A stretch of 64,000 nucleotides of DNA from Paenibacillus sp. FSL H7-0326 (GCF_001955535.1 NZ_MPVN01000002.1:1-64000), one strand, 5' to 3'; positions 52,624 to 61,497 are shown, numbered from the stretch's first letter. Program-made: numbers and translations. Notes: generated from the sequence alone by a model not told the origin.

Positions 52624-53908
52624 CTGTCTTCCCCCTGTAGCCATATTGATGCAGCAGCTCAATGAGCACTTTAAATCCTTGGTCAATCTGTTCGCGTGAC
52701 GTATACTCCAGTGGATTATGACTGATGCCGTCCTTGCTTGGCACAAAGATCATTGCAACATCGCATTTGCTCGCAAATATTTGAGCATCATGTCCTGCTC
52801 CACTTGGCATTTTTCGATAACTGAGCCCTAATTGCTCACATATTTCTACGGTGTTCTCTACCCATGTCGGATTCATTGGCGTCGGTTCAACAGCTAGATG
52901 CTCCTCTGAACTGGCTATTAACTCATAAGAATCTGCAATGGTTTGAATTCGTTGCAAGATGAACTCAGTATATTCGTGAAGGATAGCTTGATCCGTGTGT
53001 CTGATATCCAGTGTAAATTGTGCCGTGCCCGGCACCACATTCACAGCTCCAGGGAATACTTCTATATTACCGACGGTAGCTACCAGCGGATCACCATAGG
53101 CTATCGCCTGCTTCCTTACTTCGCTGATCATCTCGGCTGCTCCAGCGAGTGCATCCTTTCGATAGGACATCGGCGTCGTGCCCGCGTGATTGGCCTCACC
53201 CTGAACTGTGATATCAATTCGCTTCTGCCCAACGATTCCAGTGACGACACCAATGGATGTATTCGTTCGCTCCAGTACCGATCCCTGCTCAATATGAAGC
53301 TCCACATAACCGGCAGGTGCTTCAATTCCAGAACGAAGTCCTGAATCAGGACCAAATCCCGCCGCTTCAGCTGCCTGCTGTAAAGTTATCCCTTCCGCGT
53401 CTTTAAGCTCTCCGGCTGCAGCCCAGCTGCTGAGCCCTGTAATGCTCCTTGATCCCCAAAAAGCAAAGGGAAATCGGCTGCCCTCTTCTTCGCTGAGCGA
53501 TAAGGCAACCAGCGAACGGCTTGGTTCTCCGTATGTCTCCTTCAAATACAATAATGCGGCTATGCCTGCTGCCACACCCAGCGCACCGTCAAACTTGCCG
53601 CCAGATTGTACCGTATCAATATGAGAACCTGTATACAGCGGAGCATCATTCCTTGTTCCCTGCAGGCATCCATACAGATTGCCGGCTTCATCAAACGATA
53701 CACCCAGCCCTCGTTCCTTCATGAAATCCGCCAAATAATGCTGGGCTTCCAGCCAGGAAGGAGAGTACAGCAGTCTAGTGCATCCACCCGCCTCACTAGC
53801 GGACATTTCTTCGAGATCATCCAGTAACTTATGTAGAAGAGTTGAATATGCCTCGAGCGCTTCTTCTTGAAGCAGCGGCAATGATGTAATATCAGCAGAA
53901 TCAGGCAT
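52610..53908 (-). CDS. pucF: Allantoate amidohydrolase (PucF)
   Basis: An M20-type binuclear metal amidase of 432 residues converting allantoate to ureidoglycine, CO2 and ammonia. Metal ligands: His96 in GSHIDTVQSGGKFDG (with Asp107), Glu in LSEEEGSRF, His in ELHIEQGSVLE, and His in SKDGISHNPLEY near the C-terminus. NHAGTTPMSYRKDALAG is the dimer-domain signature of the allantoate/N-carbamoylase group. Start overlaps pucH by 8 bases, SD AAGGGGGAG. Confidence 0.93.
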   Translation of the reverse strand: MPDSADITSLPLLQEEALEAYSTLLHKLLDDLEEMSASEAGGCTRLLYSPSWLEAQHYLADFMKERGLGVSFDEAGNLYGCLQGTRNDAPLYTGSHIDTVQSGGKFDGALGVAAGIAALLYLKETYGEPSRSLVALSLSEEEGSRFPFAFWGSRSITGLSSWAAAGELKDAEGITLQQAAEAAGFGPDSGLRSGIEAPAGYVELHIEQGSVLERTNTSIGVVTGIVGQKRIDITVQGEANHAGTTPMSYRKDALAGAAEMISEVRKQAIAYGDPLVATVGNIEVFPGAVNVVPGTAQFTLDIRHTDQAILHEYTEFILQRIQTIADSYELIASSEEHLAVEPTPMNPTWVENTVEICEQLGLSYRKMPSGAGHDAQIFASKCDVAMIFVPSKDGISHNPLEYTSREQIDQGFKVLIELLHQYGYRGKTDEEI

Positions 53909-55313
53909 ACAGATCTCCCCCTTTGCTTGCCATTGTCTTCCTTAATCCAGCCGGAATGAATCTTCCCGGCTTCTGCTCTATTAATCCTGTAACATCATTA
54001 TAAACGAGAATGCCACGACTGAATGTACCTTTAATCCTACACGAGAAGCTTCTGTACAAATAGGGAGACTGCGGATGCCGGTAACGAATGTCCTGTTCGT
54101 TAAGAACATATCCTTGATTAAAATCGACGATCGCAAGGTCTGCGTCCTTACCGACTTGAATTTCCCCCTTAGTTGCAGCGAGTCCGAACCTTTTCGCTGG
54201 ATTTGCCGAGAGCAGTCTTGCAATTGTCGTCAGCGGTATTCCTCTCTTCACGTACCCTTCATCAAGCATTAGAAGCAAAGTGCTCTGGGCACCAGCAATA
54301 CCTCCCCAGATCTCGAAGAAGTTATCGGTTTCTTTCATGGATGGAAGGCACGGTGAATGATCAGAGGCAATGATATCAATCTGTTCTTGTTCTATGGCTT
54401 CCCACAGCAGCTCCTGCTCGGTTAAGGTACGCAGCGGAGGTGCACACTTCGCAATGGCTCCTAGCTCAAGCACATCCTCCTCGGACAGTACCAGGTAATG
54501 GGGACAAGTCTCTACCGTGACATCAAGTCCAGCTATCTTCGCCGTCTGTATAAGCTCAACGGCTTGCCGAGTGCTGATATGTACAAAGTGAAGTGGACAT
54601 CCGGTCTGTCTGGCATAGACTAACGCTCTTTGAACGGCTTCGATCTCCGCTTCCGGTGGACGCGAGTCCAGGTAATCTCTAGCAGTGACTTGCCCTCGCG
54701 ATTGCTTGGCATAAGATAATGCGCTCGTCATCTCATCACTCTCTGCGTGAAGTGCCAGCACCCCGCCGATCTCGGCGATACGCTCCATCCCCTTAATCAG
54801 CGTCTGATCATTTGCACGTGTAAAGATTTCTTCTCCTTCACCACCCGGCTCAGACATAAAAGCCTTAAAGCCGGCAGCACCCGCGTTTGCAAGCGGCGCA
54901 AGCTCTTCGAGATTATCTTGAACAAGACCTCCCCAAAAAGCATAATCCACATAACTGTGACCCTTCGCCCGCGCTTCCTTCATCTCCCAGCCGCGCATCG
55001 TTGTCGTGGGGGGCACACCATTCAGCGGCATATCAATATATGTTGTAATCCCCCCCACAGCCAGGGATGCAGAGCCTGTCTCGAATCCTTCCCATGAAGC
55101 CAGTCCCGGTTCATTGAAATGGACATGCGCATCAATGGCTCCCGGCATCACGACAAGGTCCGTTGCGTCATATATCATCGTGTCCCCGCCTGGAATCAAT
55201 TGAGGCTCCAGCGCGACAATGACGCCTTCATTAATGCCGATATCCATCTTCTCTATTCCATGCGGCAATACAACGTGCCCGCCCTGGATAATGACCTCAT
55301 AACTCGATTTCAT
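53901..55313 (-). CDS. pucH: Allantoinase (PucH)
   Basis: A 470-residue cyclic amidohydrolase opening allantoin to allantoate. Binuclear zinc site: His63 and His65 (DAHVHFNEPG), carboxylated Lys150 (GFKAFMS), His in LHAESDE and LHFVHIS, Asp in IIASDHSPC. Length matches the family. SD AAGGGAGGG before ATG at 55313. A 60-base gap separates it from pucM and it overlaps pucF. An allantoin permease (PucI) is not present in the window. Confidence 0.94.
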   Translation of the reverse strand: MKSSYEVIIQGGHVVLPHGIEKMDIGINEGVIVALEPQLIPGGDTMIYDATDLVVMPGAIDAHVHFNEPGLASWEGFETGSASLAVGGITTYIDMPLNGVPPTTTMRGWEMKEARAKGHSYVDYAFWGGLVQDNLEELAPLANAGAAGFKAFMSEPGGEGEEIFTRANDQTLIKGMERIAEIGGVLALHAESDEMTSALSYAKQSRGQVTARDYLDSRPPEAEIEAVQRALVYARQTGCPLHFVHISTRQAVELIQTAKIAGLDVTVETCPHYLVLSEEDVLELGAIAKCAPPLRTLTEQELLWEAIEQEQIDIIASDHSPCLPSMKETDNFFEIWGGIAGAQSTLLLMLDEGYVKRGIPLTTIARLLSANPAKRFGLAATKGEIQVGKDADLAIVDFNQGYVLNEQDIRYRHPQSPYLYRSFSCRIKGTFSRGILVYNDVTGLIEQKPGRFIPAGLRKTMASKGGDLYA

Positions 55314-55373
55314 CAGAAGCCCTCCCTTGTAGACGCATAGCTTAACTATAGCAGAGGCATCTGCCGTCTTATA

Positions 55374-55730
55374 CTAACTTCCTCTATAAGTGCTGTAGCC
55401 TCCAGGTGCAACCAGTAATGGAACATGATAGTGTTCCTCAGGGCTGGCAACATAGAACCGCAGCGGAATCACATCCCAGATCGAGCGAATTCCCGTTTCA
55501 TTCAAAAAAGATTCAAAATACTCCCCTGCATAAAACCGGAGTTCATAAGTGCCAATAGTCAGCTCCCCCTCAAGAAAGGGAGTATCGATTCTTCCATCGT
55601 CATTCGTTTGAGCGGACGCTAAATACTTCGCCTCACCTGTACTCTCAATGAAATACAGCTCAACCTTCATGCTTCTTCCCGGTATACCTCTGCTTGTGTC
55701 CAACACGTGGGTCGTCAGTCTGCCTGCCAT
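55374..55730 (-). CDS. pucM: 5-hydroxyisourate hydrolase (PucM, transthyretin-like)
   Basis: A 118-residue transthyretin-related protein hydrolysing 5-hydroxyisourate to OHCU. Catalytic signatures: THVLDTSRGIPG at 7-18 (His8) and the strict C-terminal tetrapeptide YRGS; His in HYHVPLLVAPGGYSTYRGS. Start overlaps the urate oxidase stop by one base (TAATG). SD GGGAG. Confidence 0.95.
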   Translation of the reverse strand: MAGRLTTHVLDTSRGIPGRSMKVELYFIESTGEAKYLASAQTNDDGRIDTPFLEGELTIGTYELRFYAGEYFESFLNETGIRSIWDVIPLRFYVASPEEHYHVPLLVAPGGYSTYRGS

Positions 55731-56713
55731 TATACACTCCCTGCTTCTTGAGGCTTGTTCTCATAAGCAGCAAGATCCTCCTGCGTCATAGAGAACCCTT
55801 GGAAGCCATAAGGTGGACGAGGTTCAGTAAATACGGAGCCCGGACCTTCATCTACAGATTCTACAATCGTTTCCCACGTACGGTTATTGGACTCAAACGA
55901 TACTTCCTCCAATTGACTGAAGTTTTTCAAAATACGAAGGCCGATCAGATAGATGAGATATTGAATGGATGGGGAGTTATTCTCATGAAACACGGTTGCT
56001 GCAATATCGCGGATCTGTTCTGCATCAACGTAGCTGTTACGGGTATCATCAAGTCCGTCCGCCGGATTCTTGTATTTCCAATGAATATCGAGGAAGATAA
56101 ACAGCGGTCTGTCAGAAGTTTCAGGTAGTGTAGTATATTCATCCCGGACAAAACCTGCAAACCCGCTGCCTTTCACTTTAATCAGGCGTAGATTTTTGAC
56201 ACTGCTCTGTGCATAAGTTATTTCGATATCCTCTCCGCTGCGCTCTACCTCTACAATCGCTCCCGCACTTTCGTTGTGCGAGTATTTGAAGACAAGATCG
56301 CTCGGGATATTGCCGTCAGGAGAGCCAATCTGTACATTTTCGAATGGCACTTGTGTAGCGTTCATACGAACTCCGGTCATCTGCGGGTAGGTTTCAATGA
56401 AACGACGGCTTGCATACTCCAAAAATCCTTCCATCGTGGCTCCCGTATAGTGAGCGGCATGTCTCAATATGAAATTTTTCATTGAATCCGTTGCAACAAC
56501 AAGGGAATTGTCGCCTTCTGTAAAGGAGGTTAGAAACTCCTCGCCTTTTACTGCAATTTTGATATTCATACCGAACAGCACATTCTCTCGGCCGCGGAAA
56601 GGAGATTCCGGAATGACTGTAATCCCTGTGAGTGGTTTAGCATAGGAACGGAACACCCACACATCTCCCTTACCGTAATACATCGTTCTGGAGCCCAGCT
56701 GATCTCTTGTCAT
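55730..56713 (-). CDS. pucL: Urate oxidase (uricase), unfused
   Basis: A 327-residue T-fold, cofactor-free oxidase producing 5-hydroxyisourate and H2O2 from urate. Visible: YGKGDVWVFR near the start, FTEGDNSLVVATDSMKNFIL (catalytic Thr-Asp region), and Q in NNRTWETIVESV downstream. In B. subtilis PucL this domain is fused behind an OHCU decarboxylase; here the two are separate adjacent genes. ATG at 56713 is chosen because GAGGAGAGG precedes it; the in-frame ATG at 56752 lacks an SD. Confidence 0.94.
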   Translation of the reverse strand: MTRDQLGSRTMYYGKGDVWVFRSYAKPLTGITVIPESPFRGRENVLFGMNIKIAVKGEEFLTSFTEGDNSLVVATDSMKNFILRHAAHYTGATMEGFLEYASRRFIETYPQMTGVRMNATQVPFENVQIGSPDGNIPSDLVFKYSHNESAGAIVEVERSGEDIEITYAQSSVKNLRLIKVKGSGFAGFVRDEYTTLPETSDRPLFIFLDIHWKYKNPADGLDDTRNSYVDAEQIRDIAATVFHENNSPSIQYLIYLIGLRILKNFSQLEEVSFESNNRTWETIVESVDEGPGSVFTEPRPPYGFQGFSMTQEDLAAYENKPQEAGSV

Positions 56714-56718
56714 ATTGA

Positions 56719-57237
56719 TTACCTCTCCTCTTCCATATGTTCTAACATCCATGCTTTAAGCCGATACCAGCTGATAAGATATACTTCTCGAAGGGCTGTC
56801 TCAAACTCCGTCTCATAGCTGTTATGGACACGATTCTTAATCGCGGCGATAATCTCGTCAGCGGATTTCCCCTTCACCGCAATAATGAATGGGAACTCGA
56901 AGGTCTGCGTATACTTCTGGTTCAATTCGGACAGTACACTGTGCTGTACCTCTGATAAGGCTTGCAGCCCAGCGCCGGCTTGTTCCTGAACAGAATGATC
57001 GCTCATTGCGATTCTGGCTCCCAAATCCGGATGATTTCGCAGAAGGATCAACTTTCGTTCCGTATCCGCCGATTCAACGACATTCTTCATTTGTTCGTGT
57101 AACTGATTCATGGATGTGAATGGCTTCTTGCTGTACGCCTCTTCTGCAACCCAGGACGAATGTTCGAATAAAGTACCGAAGGCTTCTAGGAATTGTTCCT
57201 TGGTATAAGAGTTAACATCATCAATTGATAATTTCAG
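56719..57237 (-). CDS. uraD: OHCU decarboxylase, apparently with CTG start
   Basis: Converts OHCU to (S)-allantoin. Catalytic His lies in LRNHPDLGAR (residue 69 with the CTG start) and FPFIIAVKG, NRVHNSYETEF are typical. The first canonical start, ATG 57111, would drop the conserved N-terminal part. Upstream in frame the DNA encodes KLSIDDVNSYTKEQF and FEHSSWVAEEAYSKKPF, matching the family N-terminus. The only sensible start is CTG 57237-57235, six bases after AGAGGTGA (57251-57244); an in-frame TGA lies a few codons before. Full product 172 residues, the family's normal length. Stop lies 5 bases before urate oxidase. Confidence 0.9.
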   Translation of the reverse strand: MKLSIDDVNSYTKEQFLEAFGTLFEHSSWVAEEAYSKKPFTSMNQLHEQMKNVVESADTERKLILLRNHPDLGARIAMSDHSVQEQAGAGLQALSEVQHSVLSELNQKYTQTFEFPFIIAVKGKSADEIIAAIKNRVHNSYETEFETALREVYLISWYRLKAWMLEHMEEER

Positions 57238-57270
57238 AAAGAATCACCTCTGGATCGAATGTATATGAGC

Positions 57271-57300
57271 ATTGTAGTGTGGGGAGAGAATGTATGACAA
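57271..57300 (-). promoter_or_regulatory. Promoter of the uric acid catabolic operon
   Basis: TTGTCA (57300-57295), an 18-base spacer and TACAAT (57276-57271) on the minus strand, with the OHCU decarboxylase SD about 20 bases downstream. Directly upstream, 57304-57318 is an inverted repeat AAATC-N5-GATTT, well placed for an activator such as PucR. Confidence 0.7.
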
Positions 57301-57389
57301 TATAAATCACGTCGATTTGTTATATAAAATAACGCAAGCCATTTCCTTTGTGTCTCATGCACGTATTAATTGTTACATTTTCACAACAA

Positions 57390-58997
57390 CTACTTATGCA
57401 CGCCTTGATCCTGAAGAAATTTGCGGAAAGTGAAAACAAGCTTGAGCTTAAGCAGATCATTCGATTTTTTGAAATCCATTTGCAGCAGACTGCTTATCTT
57501 ATCCATTCGGTAAGTCACTGTGTTACGGTGCACAAAGAGCTGTTTGGCAGCCTCATTAATCAGTCCATCATTTTCGATAAACGCTTCAAGCGTGTTCATC
57601 AGCACCTGTGTCGGATCTCCATCCTTCACTAGGAGAGGTTCAAGCACTTTGTTGCAATAATTTTCCATGATGGATTCAGGAACATGCTGAAACACATAGG
57701 CGAATTCCAGCATCTCAAATTGCAGCGCTGTATCCTTCATTCCGAACCGGCTAGCGATGGCCCGTGTATCCAGGCACTCCTGGAATGCTTCACGCAGTGA
57801 TTTGGGTTCATGCTTCATCTTACTGATCCAGAATCTTGGTCCAGTGCCCCCTGCCTTCCTTCCTCCGATCAAATCCTCAAATCGCGAAGTCAGGAATCGC
57901 GAGAGCTCTTCACCGTAATCCTTGTCAGCCGGACATGCGTAGATGGACAGAATCCCTTGATCCATCTGAATATGGTGCGATGCAGTCAGCTGCATCATCG
58001 GATTATACTGAAGCTCCCGATGCACCTGCTTGATCAGCTTCCCTTCTGCATAACCCTCCGACTCGATTGTCGTCAGCACACATTGATACGTCCCGGAATC
58101 CTGAAACAATTGAACTCCTAGTCCCTCCGACCTGCGCATCAGCTCCTCACAGCCCACCTTGCGATCCAGATACTGCCTCACGATCACTCTAATTTCATCT
58201 TGAACCGTAGGGTTAATGTGTTCCCGATAGGTCATATCCATATAAAATGCGAGCACCTCGGACGCCTGCTGAAACAACTCCTCCTCAGCCTTAAGTCCGT
58301 ATGCACCATCTGTATAAATCAACAAAAATCCATAATCCTCATCCTTCTGCATCACGGGTACACGATAACAGCTTCCGTGATCCCATTTGACACGATGCAT
58401 GACATTTTTGAAGGGCCAGCCCTGCTGGATATTCGTATCCCTCATTTCCTCGCTGACATACAGCAGATGCCCTCGGGAGCCGATCACCGCAATGGGATAG
58501 TTCAGAACAGCAGCCAATTTAGAGAAAACATCGTTCTTCTGATCCTGTTCAAGCGCAAACTGCATGAGTCGCTTTTGCTTGTTTACAACCGTCTCCAGCG
58601 TTCGTGTATTTCGTTCATATTCGGCCTTAAACAAGGCATTCATCTGATCTGAAAAAGTAAATTGAAAAGGCAGTTCAAGCAGCGGCAGCTGAAGCGCGTC
58701 CGCTTCCTCAATGATCTGTGCAGGTATGTTCTGCCAGAATCTGCCCAGCTTCACACCGAGTCCGGCACAGCCTCGTTCATTCAACCTGCGCAGCAGTTTA
58801 ACTGCATCATCCTCGCTATCCTTCATGACAAAAGCGGTAGTGAACAACAACTCGCCTGATTTGATCCAATCTGCAATATCAGGTGCATCCATGACATTCA
58901 CTGACTTGAGTGTACGCATGGTCCCTTCAGCACCTGCAACAAGCTTCGCTTCCGAAAGCGGATATATGGATAAGGCTTCTTTTACCGTTAACTGCAT
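57390..58997 (-). CDS. pucR: Purine catabolism regulator PucR
   Basis: A 535-residue regulator of the PucR/CdaR type. N-terminal PucR sensor domain (LTVKEALSIYPLSEAKLVAG... residues 1-125), central GGDEF-like GAF/CdaR region, and C-terminal HTH (NTLEAFIENDGLINEAAKQ, LFVHRNTVTYRMDKISSLL). It sits at the head of the puc region on the same strand with its own promoter. In B. subtilis PucR activates the puc genes in the presence of allantoin or related ureides, and that role is inferred here. SD GAGGTGGG. Confidence 0.93.
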   Translation of the reverse strand: MQLTVKEALSIYPLSEAKLVAGAEGTMRTLKSVNVMDAPDIADWIKSGELLFTTAFVMKDSEDDAVKLLRRLNERGCAGLGVKLGRFWQNIPAQIIEEADALQLPLLELPFQFTFSDQMNALFKAEYERNTRTLETVVNKQKRLMQFALEQDQKNDVFSKLAAVLNYPIAVIGSRGHLLYVSEEMRDTNIQQGWPFKNVMHRVKWDHGSCYRVPVMQKDEDYGFLLIYTDGAYGLKAEEELFQQASEVLAFYMDMTYREHINPTVQDEIRVIVRQYLDRKVGCEELMRRSEGLGVQLFQDSGTYQCVLTTIESEGYAEGKLIKQVHRELQYNPMMQLTASHHIQMDQGILSIYACPADKDYGEELSRFLTSRFEDLIGGRKAGGTGPRFWISKMKHEPKSLREAFQECLDTRAIASRFGMKDTALQFEMLEFAYVFQHVPESIMENYCNKVLEPLLVKDGDPTQVLMNTLEAFIENDGLINEAAKQLFVHRNTVTYRMDKISSLLQMDFKKSNDLLKLKLVFTFRKFLQDQGVHK

Positions 58998-59019
58998 TGG
59001 AACCCACCTCTTTCATATC

Positions 59020-59085
59020 TAACATCCTATGTAATGTTAAACTGAGTATTGTTAACTATTATAACATCAAAATGCTGTTTGGGAA
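59020..59085 (-). promoter_or_regulatory. pucR promoter with downstream inverted repeat
   Basis: A perfect TATAAT (59063-59058) with a weak TTCCCA -35 (59085-59080, 16-base spacer). Downstream, TAACAT-N8-ATGTTA (59020-59039) is a perfect inverted repeat in the leader, suitable for autorepression. Confidence 0.6.
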
Positions 59086-59110
59086 TATACAACAAAAAAT
59101 ATTTTTCTCC

Positions 59111-59149
59111 AAAAAAAAGAACGACCCTCATCCGCATCTAGAGTCGTTC
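59111..59149 (-). terminator. Intrinsic terminator of the YdcZ pair
   Basis: GAACGAC (59149-59143) pairs with GTCGTTC (59125-59119), then eight T on the minus strand. Confidence 0.88.
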
Positions 59150-59189
59150 CTGTTCTATATTTATTTTATTTCCAAGGATTACAGAACTG

Positions 59190-59660
59190 TTATTCTACTG
59201 CTCTGCCCCTCTTCTTATCCCCCAGACGTTCACCGTATTTAAACACCAGGATTCCTCCTACAATGATGAGAACACCGATCATTTTATTTACTGATAAATC
59301 GATTTTGTCCAGTCCAAACAGTCCCAAGGAATCAAACAGCACGGCAAAGCCAAGCTGGGAGGTGAGTGTGATCGAGGTTGAGAAGGTCGGACCGAGCAGC
59401 TTGATGCCCTGCATCAGGCTAAACACAACGGCTACTCCAATCATACCACTGAACCAGTACCATGGCTTCATATGCTGAAGCTGGAACGTATCCGCTCCCT
59501 CAAAAATAAGGCTGGCAGTCAAGGCAGCTACCGCTCCAAGACCCAGTACTATGGTTGTAGTCAACCAAGAGCCGGTGTGCTCATTCATTTTGCTATTAAA
59601 GATGACCTGCAGACTTACGAATGCACCGGCAACCAACGCCAATATAATTCCAAGTGCCAT
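59190..59660 (-). CDS. YdcZ/DUF606 membrane transporter subunit B
   Basis: A 156-residue protein with five hydrophobic segments, half the size of a usual DMT transporter. GIILALVAGAFVSLQVIFNSKM is the family opening (G-x-x-x-x-x-Q near 18), and GGILVFKYGERLG its end. Preceded by a paralogous subunit 23 bases upstream, so the two likely form a heterodimer. ATG at 59660 with a distant AAAGGA. Substrate unknown; proximity to the puc genes allows a purine or ureide, but that is only positional. Confidence 0.85.
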   Translation of the reverse strand: MALGIILALVAGAFVSLQVIFNSKMNEHTGSWLTTTIVLGLGAVAALTASLIFEGADTFQLQHMKPWYWFSGMIGVAVVFSLMQGIKLLGPTFSTSITLTSQLGFAVLFDSLGLFGLDKIDLSVNKMIGVLIIVGGILVFKYGERLGDKKRGRAVE

Positions 59661-59683
59661 AATAATATATATTCCTTTCTGTT

Positions 59684-60109
59684 TTACAGTTTTAATATGA
59701 TAACACCCGATATCATCATTGCGATGCCTATTAAGCCGGGAAGCGTTATTTTTCGTTTTATAACACCAAACCACCCGTTTGTATCAATAAGATACGTAAG
59801 ACTGAGCTGTGCAATCAGCAGTGCTGATATGGTCAAGGTAACCCCAACCTGCTGAATAGCCGAAACTTCGCTGAAAATGATAATGGCCCCCATGGCGCCA
59901 CCTGTTATATAGAGCGGCTTCACATTCTTCAGCTCTTTCCAGCTTCGATCGCGAACCAGCATGAGAATAAACAGAGCCAAGATAAATCCGGTTAGCTGTG
60001 TAATGGTCGCAGCCTGCCATGTCCCTAAATCGGCGCTGATCTTTGCATTGGCGATTCCTTGCAATGTAATACAAGCCCCTCCCAATGCTGCATATAATAT
60101 ACCTTTCAC
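59684..60109 (-). CDS. YdcZ/DUF606 membrane transporter subunit A
   Basis: A 141-residue paralogue of the next gene, five hydrophobic helices. KGILYAALGGACITLQGIANAKI carries the same Gln-rich first helix pattern and LIGIAMMISGVIILKL the last helix. First gene of the pair. It ends with a very short cytoplasmic tail. Membrane location is clear; function is not. Confidence 0.85.
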   Translation of the reverse strand: MKGILYAALGGACITLQGIANAKISADLGTWQAATITQLTGFILALFILMLVRDRSWKELKNVKPLYITGGAMGAIIIFSEVSAIQQVGVTLTISALLIAQLSLTYLIDTNGWFGVIKRKITLPGLIGIAMMISGVIILKL

Positions 60110-60215
60110 TTGCTGTGTTCCCCTTTCTGCGTTACGTGTAGCTTACTTTGTGGAATAAGACTGTTTCTATTAAATAACACGATAAAGCATTCGAAAAGGA
60201 CATATGTCCTCTAAA

Positions 60216-60265
60216 CAAAAAAAGACGGATAGCCGTATCGTATCTAGGATACCGTTATCCGTCTT
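60216..60265 (-). terminator. Strong intrinsic terminator of the cnt-like operon
   Basis: AAGACGGATA (60265-60256) pairs with TATCCGTCTT (60231-60222), with an inner GTATC/GATAC stem, followed by seven T on the minus strand. Confidence 0.92.
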
Positions 60266-60294
60266 CTTTGAACCCTATATATATTCACTCTTCT

Positions 60295-61497
60295 CTAAAT
60301 GCTAAAGGACGTGTTCTTCGGCGTATTCTCCATTTGCTTCTTGCTCCCCCATACTGCAAGCACAGCAGTGAGTGCGAGTATGGTACAAACAACAAACATC
60401 ACTTGATATGAGAATGCCTGTATAACGATCCCCATGAGCAGTCCGCCCAAAGAATATCCGAGATCATATGAGGACATAAACAACCCCATCAGTACGTATC
60501 TTGATTCGGCAGGGAGCACAAAGGACAGATATGTTGTCAGTGTTGGATAGAGCAGTGCAACCGCAATACCGTTAAATACTGCAGAGATGTACACAAAGCC
60601 TCCGACCCAATCCATCAGCACAAGCAGCAATGATCCTGCTGCGGCACATAGAAGCATCGAAGAGATCAGAGCCGTGTTCCAGCTTCCATCGGACGGAATT
60701 TTTTTGCGCAGCACAAATCTGCAGCCAACCACGACAATCCCTTGAATCATTAAATACAGACCTGCACTGCCTGATCCACTTGACACCATGTACAGCGGAA
60801 GAAAGGTGGCCGTCGCTCCAAAAATACAAGAGCCTAGAAGCATAACGATCGAGCTGATCAGAAGCGGCCTGCTCCTACCCATCATTGCAAACGATTTGAA
60901 CATTTCCGTTAAGGTATATGATTTCTTGTGCTCTGTCTCCTGTGGAAGTGGTACGTTGAAGCCTACCAAGAGGGTGAGCGCTCCGATCGAGATCACAACC
61001 AGCGTATAGACCCAGCCCATACCGCTCTCCCATACCTCCATTGCCACAATAGGTACAAATAGAGAGGGAACCATCGTGAAGAGCGTGTACATGGACATGC
61101 CCTGAGCGCGGTCTTGATCTGCCAATCTTTCAACAATGCCGGTCTGCATCGTCATGGAAAAGAACGCCGTTCCTGCTCCTTGCAGCGCACGCAGCCAAAT
61201 ATAACCTTCCACTCCGCTGAGGGTATATAAAAAGAGACATAGAACGTGAACAAGCAGTAAGCCTCTCATCACGGTCAGGGGTCCATATTTCCCCATCAGC
61301 TGTCCAGCATAGGGACGCAGAAACATACATGTCAGCATATATGCCCCCATCATAAGACCGATTTCCGCTTGTCCGATGCCTTCGGCTTCACTTTGCAGCG
61401 GCAAAATAATAGTGAATAAGGAGTTAGCGGCAAAAAACAGTAGTGCTAACAAATATAAACGAATGAAGGATATAGAAAGAGGCTTAAGCTGACTCAA
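60295..61497 (-). CDS. cntE: MFS exporter, CntE-like (opine metallophore export)
   Basis: A 400-residue 12-helix MFS protein. AEIGLMMGAYMLTCMFLRPYAGQLMGKYG (motif A region) lies near 44-72 and LRALQGAGTAFFSM near 103-116. On its own it is a generic MFS; the call as CntE rests on position: last gene after two NikD/NikE-type ATPases and a permease, the cntCDFE order of staphylopine-type operons. TTG at 61497 follows AAGGAGG by 10 bases. Without the off-window genes it could be another exporter. Confidence 0.7.
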   Translation of the reverse strand: MSQLKPLSISFIRLYLLALLFFAANSLFTIILPLQSEAEGIGQAEIGLMMGAYMLTCMFLRPYAGQLMGKYGPLTVMRGLLLVHVLCLFLYTLSGVEGYIWLRALQGAGTAFFSMTMQTGIVERLADQDRAQGMSMYTLFTMVPSLFVPIVAMEVWESGMGWVYTLVVISIGALTLLVGFNVPLPQETEHKKSYTLTEMFKSFAMMGRSRPLLISSIVMLLGSCIFGATATFLPLYMVSSGSGSAGLYLMIQGIVVVGCRFVLRKKIPSDGSWNTALISSMLLCAAAGSLLLVLMDWVGGFVYISAVFNGIAVALLYPTLTTYLSFVLPAESRYVLMGLFMSSYDLGYSLGGLLMGIVIQAFSYQVMFVVCTILALTAVLAVWGSKKQMENTPKNTSFSI

